NCBI GenBank assembly: GCA_017560305.1
Contig: JAFYOF010000197.1
Span: 1 to 11,412, forward strand
Reading direction: 5' to 3'
Length of the DNA: 11,412 bases
Source: Alistipes sp.
Lineage (GTDB): Bacteria > Bacteroidota > Bacteroidia > Bacteroidales > Rikenellaceae
The translations under genes and the position numbers were made by a program. Below, piece by piece: positions 6,451 through 11,412 of the stretch (its first letter is position 1; each line of letters opens with the position of its first letter). The notes beneath the pieces are model-generated. The model had not been told where the DNA came from. It did no database searches and saw only the letters and a program-made list of their open reading frames with translations.

Positions 6451-7230
6451 ATGAATATGAAGAAGATTTTTATTTTGTCGGCGGTGCTGGCTCTCTTTTC
6501 TGCGTGCAACTCAAACAAGGATGAATGGAAGTTGGTGTGGGCTGATGAGTTTGATGGCGAGACTATCGACGAGAGCTCTTGGACACGCGTGCCTACAGGC
6601 AGGGATGATTGGGATGATATGATGTCGTTGCGTGATGATCTCGCTTATGTTGAGAATGGAGAATTGGTCTTGATGGGTAAGGTCAATGATGGCACAGCAC
6701 CCGACAATGGTCGCCCATTTGTGACTGCGGGGATCATCAGCAAGGGTAAGAGGGCGTTTCAGTTGGCGCGCTTCGAGGTGCGTGCGAAGTTCTCCTCTGC
6801 CAATGGTTTCTGGCCTGCAATCTGGCTCTCGGGCCCTTGTCCCGACTACGGCACAGAGGAGTATGCCGAGATTGATATGATGGAGCACTTGAACTATGAT
6901 GATTATATCTTCCACACCGTTCACTCAAAGCACGCTGCCATCATCCACGACAACCCGTTGCGTGGTACAACCGTACCAGTGAAGCGAGATGATTGGAATC
7001 TCTACGCTGCCGAGGTCTATCAGGATAGCGTCTGCTTCTATGTAAATGGTGCAAAGACACTCACCTATCCTCGTGTGGAGGGTCTTGAGTATCAGTTCCC
7101 ATTCCCCGAAAAGGAGATGCACATCCGCCTCTCAAACCAGCTCGGTGGCGGTTGGGTAGGTCCAATCAGCAACCCCGAACAGTTGCCAACGGAACTTCGT
7201 ATAGATTATGTAAGAGTCTACCAGAAATAA
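6451..7230 (+). CDS. GH16 family glycoside hydrolase, lipoprotein
   Basis: The 259-residue product has a lipoprotein signal (Lys-Lys, hydrophobic core, lipobox FSAC with Cys19). Right after the cysteine comes NSNKDE, which contains the K-(D/E)2 pattern of surface-export signals described in Bacteroidota lipoproteins, so display on the cell surface is likely. The rest is one GH16 beta-jelly-roll domain (about residues 26-258). The catalytic signature EIDMME gives nucleophile Glu140, Asp142 and acid/base Glu145. It is the ExDxxE (beta-bulge) form found in laminarinase-, agarase- and carrageenase-like branches rather than the ExDxE form of lichenases. The family hydrolyses beta-1,3/1,4-glucans or galactans; the substrate cannot be assigned here. 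There is no carbohydrate-binding module and no SusC/SusD gene or sugar regulator beside it, so it is not part of a visible polysaccharide-utilisation locus. An alternative start two codons downstream (6457) would keep the signal peptide. Confidence 0.92.
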   Translation: MNMKKIFILSAVLALFSACNSNKDEWKLVWADEFDGETIDESSWTRVPTGRDDWDDMMSLRDDLAYVENGELVLMGKVNDGTAPDNGRPFVTAGIISKGKRAFQLARFEVRAKFSSANGFWPAIWLSGPCPDYGTEEYAEIDMMEHLNYDDYIFHTVHSKHAAIIHDNPLRGTTVPVKRDDWNLYAAEVYQDSVCFYVNGAKTLTYPRVEGLEYQFPFPEKEMHIRLSNQLGGGWVGPISNPEQLPTELRIDYVRVYQK

Positions 7231-7267
7231 AAATCAAAGGCTGCCAACTCAAAAGTTAGCAGCCTTT
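7231..7267. terminator. Shared convergent terminator between GH16 gene and asd
   Basis: A 14-bp stem with one C-A mismatch (7236-7249 with 7254-7267, CAAA loop) lies 5 bases after the GH16 stop and 22 bases after the asd stop. Read leftward it is followed by GATTTTTATT, a good T tail for asd. Rightward the tail is weaker (tttattatg). It probably serves both genes. Confidence 0.8.
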
Positions 7268-7289
7268 ATTATGTGTGGAGGAAAATCTC

Positions 7290-8297
7290 CTACTTCTTGT
7301 TCTTGATAATCCACTCGGCAATCTGCACAGCGTTGAGTGCCGCACCTTTCTTGATCTGGTCAGCAACGCACCAGAATGTCAAGCCGTTCTCGCGGCTGAT
7401 ATCCTTGCGGATACGACCCACATATACAGGGTCCTTGCCTGCGATGAAGAGTGGCATAGGGTAAACCTTCTCTGCTGGCTCATCCATCAACACCACGCCC
7501 TCAGCCTCTGCAAATGCCTTGCGAGCCTCCTCTGGCGAAATCTCGCGCTCGGTCTCAACCCACATAGCCTCAGAGTGAGCACGCATAACCGGTACACGCA
7601 CGCAGGTTGCCGACACCTTGATGTCAGAGTGCATAATCTTCTGTGTCTCGTTGTACATCTTCATCTCCTCCTTGGTGTAGTCGTTCTCGGTGAATACATC
7701 GATGTGAGGGATTACATTGTATGCCAACTGATAGGCGAACTTGTTCACGGTAGGCTCCTCGCCTGCAACCAACTGCTCGTTCTGCTTCTTGAGCTCTGCC
7801 ATGGCCTGTGCGCCGCCGCCACTTGCCGACTGGTAGGTAGCGATGTGTACACGCTTGATGTGCGAAAGTTTCTCGATGGCGTTCAATGCCACAACCATCT
7901 GGATCGTTGTGCAGTTGGGGTTTGCGATGATGTTGCGTGGTGCGTTCAGGGCATCCTCAGGGTTTACCTCGGGCACGACCAATGGCACATCCTTATCCAT
8001 ACGGAATGCTGATGAGTTGTCAATCATCAGTGTGCCGTGCTTGGTGATTGTCTCGGCGAACTCCACCGATGTAGAGCCACCAGCCGATGTGAGGGCGATG
8101 TCGATACCCTTGAAGTCGTCGTTGTGCTGCAGCAACTTCACCTCAATCTCCTTGCCACGGAACATATACTTTGAGCCCGCGCTGCGTGCCGAGCCGAACA
8201 ATACCAACTCGTCAACGGGGAAATCCACTCTCTCGTTCAGGATTGAAAGAAACTCCTGACCTACTGCGCCACTTGCGCCTACAATAGCAATTTTCAT
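7290..8297 (-). CDS. asd: Aspartate-semialdehyde dehydrogenase
   Basis: The 335-residue enzyme reduces beta-aspartyl phosphate to aspartate semialdehyde with NADPH, the branch point toward lysine/diaminopimelate, threonine and methionine. The N-terminal Rossmann fold shows the dinucleotide-binding loop GASGAVGQ (residues 7-14). The catalytic cysteine is Cys129 in NPNCTT, and the acid/base histidine is His241 in RAHSEAMW. The segments SAGGSTS (71-77), DNSSAFRM (93-100) and [11 protein letters not shown] (156-166) are also family-typical. Length is normal. The gene follows the penicillin-binding protein gene by 23 bases on the same strand with no promoter evident in the gap, so it is probably cotranscribed, coupling precursor supply for the cell wall with its assembly. 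Confidence 0.97.
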   Translation of the reverse strand: MKIAIVGASGAVGQEFLSILNERVDFPVDELVLFGSARSAGSKYMFRGKEIEVKLLQHNDDFKGIDIALTSAGGSTSVEFAETITKHGTLMIDNSSAFRMDKDVPLVVPEVNPEDALNAPRNIIANPNCTTIQMVVALNAIEKLSHIKRVHIATYQSASGGGAQAMAELKKQNEQLVAGEEPTVNKFAYQLAYNVIPHIDVFTENDYTKEEMKMYNETQKIMHSDIKVSATCVRVPVMRAHSEAMWVETEREISPEEARKAFAEAEGVVLMDEPAEKVYPMPLFIAGKDPVYVGRIRKDISRENGLTFWCVADQIKKGAALNAVQIAEWIIKNKK

Positions 8298-8320
8298 ATT
8301 TTGAAACTATTTATATCCTG

Positions 8321-10726
8321 TTAATCGAAAAATTCATCTGATGTTGTCTGCTGGGTTGTTGCGGCGTTTGCCTCCTTCTCCTTTGGACAGTCGTATGACT
8401 CCCATCCCTCGGGGCGTGAGAACTTGGCATTGCGGCTCAAGCCAAGGCGTGGGTCATCATACGAGCGCTTGAGGAACTCGCCCACGATAGGCAGAGCCAT
8501 CACGCTACCCTCACCCTGCGACTTGAAGTGTACCGACTGGTCCTCACCGCCGACCCACGAGCCCGCCACAAGGGTAGGCGTCACGCAGATAAACCACGCG
8601 TCGCGGTTCTCGTTTGATGTACCAGTCTTGCCGCCGATGTCCATCTTCTCCAGGCCGAACTGCCACTGCAAGCGGCCTCCCGTACCGGCGGTAATCACGC
8701 GGTTGAGCATCGTGAGCATAGTGTATGCCGTGTGCTTGTTCACCGCATCCTGCGACTGAGGGATGAAGCTCGAGATGAGGTTGCCCTGTCTGTCCTCGAT
8801 GCGAGTGACAAAGATTGGGTCGATGTGTACACCCTCGTTCACGAATGTCGAGTAGGCGCTCACCAACTCAAATACATTTGACTCGAATGCGCCCAGACAC
8901 AATGCGTAGGCTGGGTAGATGTAACTCCTGATACCCATATTGTGGAGGAAGTCAGCCACAGTCTCGGGCTGCTTCGCCTGCTTCATAATCCACGCCGAGT
9001 AGTTGTTGCGTGAGTTTGCCAGGCCCCAGTAGAGTGGGTGCAGCACGCCATCATACTCAACCTTGCCCGCCTCCTTTGGTGACCAGATACCCGCAGGCGT
9101 CTCAATCGAAACGGGGAGGTTTGGTGCGTAGGTACAAGGCATAAGACCCAACTGGTCGATGGCGAAAGTATAGATGAAAGGCTTCACGGTAGAGCCAATC
9201 TGACGCTTGCCCTGCTTTGCCATATCGTACTTGAAGTAGCGGAAGTTAGGTCCGCCCACATAGGCCTTCACCTGACCCGAGCGAGGGTCCATCGCCACGA
9301 GGCTTGCTCGCATAATGCGCTTGTGGTGGAGGATAGAGTCGCGTGGTGACATCACGGTGTCGCGCTCGCCCTTGAATGTGAAGACGCGCATCTGGCACTT
9401 CTCGCCAAACTTGGCGGTAATCTCCTTGTCCGTAGCGCCCGCCTTCTTCATCTCGCGGTAACGGTCGGAGTTCTTCATTGCGCGTGTGATGATTGCCTCA
9501 ATCTCCTCCTTCTCCAGATCCTGGAACAGCACGCCTGTAGCTCTGACCTGACGGTCCATTCGAGGCTGGATGACGCTCTCCATCTGCTTCTGCACCGCCT
9601 GCTCGGCATAGCGCTGCATCGTAGGGTTGATTGTGGTGTAGATGCGCAGACCATCGCGGTAGATGTTGTATGGTGTGCCATCGGCCTTCTCGTTCTTCAG
9701 GCACCAGCCGTAGAGCGGATTCTCGTCATACTCCTTCACTGCCTGCTCGTAGTCCCAGTCGGTGAGGAACTGGCGGCGTGTAGGGCGCTTGGCGTTCATT
9801 ACATTACGCAGCATCTCGCGGAAGTAGGTCGCCTCGCCCTCGTTGTGAGAGATAGGCTTGTAGTTCAGCGTGATGGGCAATGCAGTGAGCGAGTCGCACA
9901 TATGGCGTGAGATAGCACCCACCTTGCGCATACGGTTGATAACGAGGTTTCTTCGTGCGAGTGCATTCTCGGGGTTGCGCACGGGCGAGTAGCGGGTTGG
10001 GGCATTCACCACACCCACAAGCATAGCCGCCTCCTGAATGTTCAACTCGTGTGGCGCCTTGCCGAAGAAGGTGCTTGCCGCCGACTTGATGCCGTAGGCG
10101 TTTGAGCCGTAGCCCACGGTGTTGAGATACATAGCCGCAATCTCCTCCTTGGTATAGTTGTGCTCAAGCTTCAGGGCTGTAATCCACTCCTTGAACTTCG
10201 ACTGCACGAGCTTCGATGTGCGAGCAATCTTGCCTCTGTCGCGCACGGTGTCGCGAGGGAAGAGGTTCTTTGCCAGCTGCTGTGTGATGGTTGAGCCACC
10301 ACCCTGCGAGTGGTCGCGCAAAACAATGGTCTTGACACCCACACGGAAAAGCGATGGGATATCAATGCCCGAGTGGTTGCGGAAACGCTCATCCTCGGTT
10401 GCGATGAGGGCCGCCACAACGGGAGGCACATCTCTGCCATCGAGCGTGATATGCTTCGATGAGTCCTGTGGGAAGAGCTCCTCATACTGCACATAGGAGC
10501 GGTTCTGCACGAAGAAGGTGCCGATGATGTGACCGTTGTCACCATAAATCTCGGTTGCAAGGTTGCTCTTGGGGTTCTCCAACTCCTCGAACGATGGCAT
10601 ACGACCAAAGGCCCCCGTTGCTGCCAGTATGAGCATCAAAAAGAGCAATCCGACGGGAATCATCACCGCCGCCCACATCAGTCTTACGACCTTGCGCTTA
10701 TTCTTAAAGAATCGTTTAATATCCAT
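8321..10726 (-). CDS. mrcA: Class A penicillin-binding protein (PBP1A type)
   Basis: The 801-residue bifunctional enzyme polymerises lipid II and cross-links peptidoglycan at the inner membrane. Numbering from the ATG at 10726: a basic cytoplasmic tail and one membrane segment (about 16-40) come first. The GT51 glycosyltransferase domain follows, with ATEDERF (109-115, catalytic Glu111), GGGSTITQQLAKN (142-154) and EIAAMYLNTVGYG (195-207). The transpeptidase domain has Ser512 in STVK (512-515), SRN (572-574) and KTGT (700-703), so both activities look intact. Between the two lies a long linker region (about residues 260-450). The frame is open 26 codons further, to 10804, but that extension crosses a -7 promoter box and lacks family similarity, so the later ATG (MDIKRFFKNKRK) is chosen. 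It heads a probable two-gene unit with asd. The short C-terminal tail after about residue 770 is polar and ends in an acidic/Phe stretch. Confidence 0.96.
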   Translation of the reverse strand: MDIKRFFKNKRKVVRLMWAAVMIPVGLLFLMLILAATGAFGRMPSFEELENPKSNLATEIYGDNGHIIGTFFVQNRSYVQYEELFPQDSSKHITLDGRDVPPVVAALIATEDERFRNHSGIDIPSLFRVGVKTIVLRDHSQGGGSTITQQLAKNLFPRDTVRDRGKIARTSKLVQSKFKEWITALKLEHNYTKEEIAAMYLNTVGYGSNAYGIKSAASTFFGKAPHELNIQEAAMLVGVVNAPTRYSPVRNPENALARRNLVINRMRKVGAISRHMCDSLTALPITLNYKPISHNEGEATYFREMLRNVMNAKRPTRRQFLTDWDYEQAVKEYDENPLYGWCLKNEKADGTPYNIYRDGLRIYTTINPTMQRYAEQAVQKQMESVIQPRMDRQVRATGVLFQDLEKEEIEAIITRAMKNSDRYREMKKAGATDKEITAKFGEKCQMRVFTFKGERDTVMSPRDSILHHKRIMRASLVAMDPRSGQVKAYVGGPNFRYFKYDMAKQGKRQIGSTVKPFIYTFAIDQLGLMPCTYAPNLPVSIETPAGIWSPKEAGKVEYDGVLHPLYWGLANSRNNYSAWIMKQAKQPETVADFLHNMGIRSYIYPAYALCLGAFESNVFELVSAYSTFVNEGVHIDPIFVTRIEDRQGNLISSFIPQSQDAVNKHTAYTMLTMLNRVITAGTGGRLQWQFGLEKMDIGGKTGTSNENRDAWFICVTPTLVAGSWVGGEDQSVHFKSQGEGSVMALPIVGEFLKRSYDDPRLGLSRNAKFSRPEGWESYDCPKEKEANAATTQQTTSDEFFD

Positions 10727-10755
10727 AGTCTGAATGTACGCTAAATTCCAAGGTA

Positions 10756-10763
10756 CAAAGATA
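10756..10763 (-). promoter_or_regulatory. Putative -7 element for the PBP-asd unit
   Basis: On the minus strand this reads TATCTTTG, a full TAnnTTTG match, 29 bases upstream of the chosen ATG. No TTG element is found at the usual distance, so the -33 part is missing or degenerate. Confidence 0.5.
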
Positions 10764-10794
10764 GGAAAATATTTCGGAATTATCTTACGCCGAG

Positions 10795-10843
10795 GGGCAA
10801 ACAATTCTCTTTTGCCCGCATAGATTCTTTTGGAACAAAAGAA
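10795..10843. other. Two short inverted repeats after the right-edge gene
   Basis: Two perfect 7-bp inverted repeats lie here: gggcaaa/tttgccc (10795-10801 with 10811-10817) and ttctttt/aaaagaa (10825-10831 with 10837-10843). The second begins 8 bases past the stop of the leftward gene ending at 10852. Neither has a convincing T tail in the leftward direction, so terminator function is possible but not shown. Confidence 0.35.
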
Positions 10844-10851
10844 AAGGGGTG

Positions 10852-11412
10852 TTAGAAGGGCAGGTCAAGTCCCACCGAGAAGTAGAAACCGCCCTCGCTG
10901 GGCTGATAAAAAGACAGACGCAGGGCAGTGGTTGCCGCTGCAGGCTGCTTGAGGATGTTCACATCGAGGATTACATCGCCGCCATAGGATGTGATGGTGT
11001 GCCACTTGTGTACAACCGAGCCCTCCTGCTTGAACTGCGCGTGCTGGAAGCGAGCCATATCGAAGCCCGCATTTAGGCGTATACGCTTGAAGTAGACGAT
11101 GCCCTCCCAGCCACCATCGGGGTAGCAGATGGGGAGTTGGTAGTTGATTGATGTGGCGAGGTAGTTCTTGTTCTCAATCTGCGTAGAGTTGAATCCGCGA
11201 GGGAGCAGGCGAGTGGATTTGAAACTCAATGCCGAGACCGCATCGTTGCTGTTGAATCCGCCAAATGAGTTCTGGTATGCCGCTGCAATGGTGAAGCTGT
11301 TATGTGGCAGGAAACCAGGGGTGTAGACCTTGGCGTAGAGGGCTGCCAGGTCGCTGAAGTTTTCATTCGCAGGGTTTGTCGCATAGGTTGCCGACGCCAC
11401 CAGGCCCCAGCG
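10852..11412 (-). CDS. Probable outer-membrane beta-barrel protein, C-terminal part
   Basis: The frame is open to the right edge (first visible residues RWGLVASATY), so the gene begins outside the window; 186 codons are visible. The sequence alternates polar and hydrophobic residues in short stretches split by Gly/Asn/Asp-rich turns, as in beta-barrel strands: NSFTIAAAYQNSFGG, NYLATSINYQLPICYP, ITSYGGDVILDVNIL and TALRLSFYQP. It ends in GFYFSVGLDLPF with a terminal Phe, the usual end of an outer-membrane barrel recognised by BamA. The segment YPDGGWEGIVYFKRIRLNAGFD resembles, from memory, C-terminal barrels of large Bacteroidales envelope proteins that carry an N-terminal beta-propeller, but that part is not visible. 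The function is not recognised. It is separated from the PBP gene by 125 bases and a separate promoter. Confidence 0.7.
   Translation of the reverse strand, partial: RWGLVASATYATNPANENFSDLAALYAKVYTPGFLPHNSFTIAAAYQNSFGGFNSNDAVSALSFKSTRLLPRGFNSTQIENKNYLATSINYQLPICYPDGGWEGIVYFKRIRLNAGFDMARFQHAQFKQEGSVVHKWHTITSYGGDVILDVNILKQPAAATTALRLSFYQPSEGGFYFSVGLDLPF

Noticed and set aside
7277..7290. Small ggag/ctcc hairpin next to the asd stop
   Set aside because: Only four base pairs and overlapping the stop codon; the stronger hairpin at 7236-7267 accounts for termination.
7275..8012. Open frame of 245 codons on the plus strand opposite asd
   Set aside because: Its product is Leu/Cys/His-rich, the mirror of asd codons, and no promoter or family motif supports it.
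10727..10804. N-terminal extension of the penicillin-binding protein by 26 codons
   Set aside because: It covers a TATCTTTG box, and class A PBPs normally begin with a short basic tail before the membrane segment, which the ATG at 10726 gives.

Overview
The window looks like ordinary chromosomal DNA from a member of the order Bacteroidales (Bacteroidota). The evidence is: promoters of the Bacteroidota type (TTG, about 20 bases, then TAnnTTTG) with A-rich leaders and no clear Shine-Dalgarno sites; an S46 family dipeptidyl-peptidase, a family typical of this phylum; a YebC with the Bacteroidota-type N-terminus; and a lipoprotein with a K-(D/E)2 surface-export-like signal. Genus cannot be fixed from this window. 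No tRNA, rRNA, CRISPR array, transposase, integrase or phage gene was seen.

Layout. Positions 1-522 (+) hold the 3' end of the succinate dehydrogenase/fumarate reductase iron-sulfur subunit, closed by a strong terminator. A 354-base gap follows; it carries one copy of a structured repeat (about 696-768) and the terminator of the next, leftward unit. Positions 5225-877 (-) form a probable three-gene unit: threonylcarbamoyl-AMP synthase, an S46 dipeptidyl-peptidase with the DPP11-type specificity arginine, and an AspT/YidE-family membrane exchanger. A 152-base divergent region with promoters for both directions separates this unit from yebC (5378-6103, +). The 347-base gap after yebC contains two hairpins, a terminator, a second copy of the repeat in the opposite orientation (6307-6370) and a well-formed promoter. 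That promoter serves a GH16 glycoside hydrolase lipoprotein gene (6451-7230, +). A shared terminator separates it from a leftward unit made of a class A penicillin-binding protein (10726-8321) and asd (8297-7290). At the right edge (10852-11412, -) is the C-terminal end of a probable outer-membrane beta-barrel protein.

How the genes may work together. The S46 peptidase would release dipeptides ending in Asp/Glu in the periplasm. The exchanger downstream belongs to a family that includes aspartate:alanine and succinate transporters, and it lies tail-to-tail with the gene for the succinate/fumarate enzyme. This suggests, by inference only, a link between acidic amino-acid use and C4-dicarboxylate handling. 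The PBP-asd pair links peptidoglycan polymerisation with the enzyme that feeds diaminopimelate synthesis. The least explained feature is the intergenic repeat pair: the two copies share an outer inverted repeat, while their inner stems differ in sequence yet remain self-complementary.
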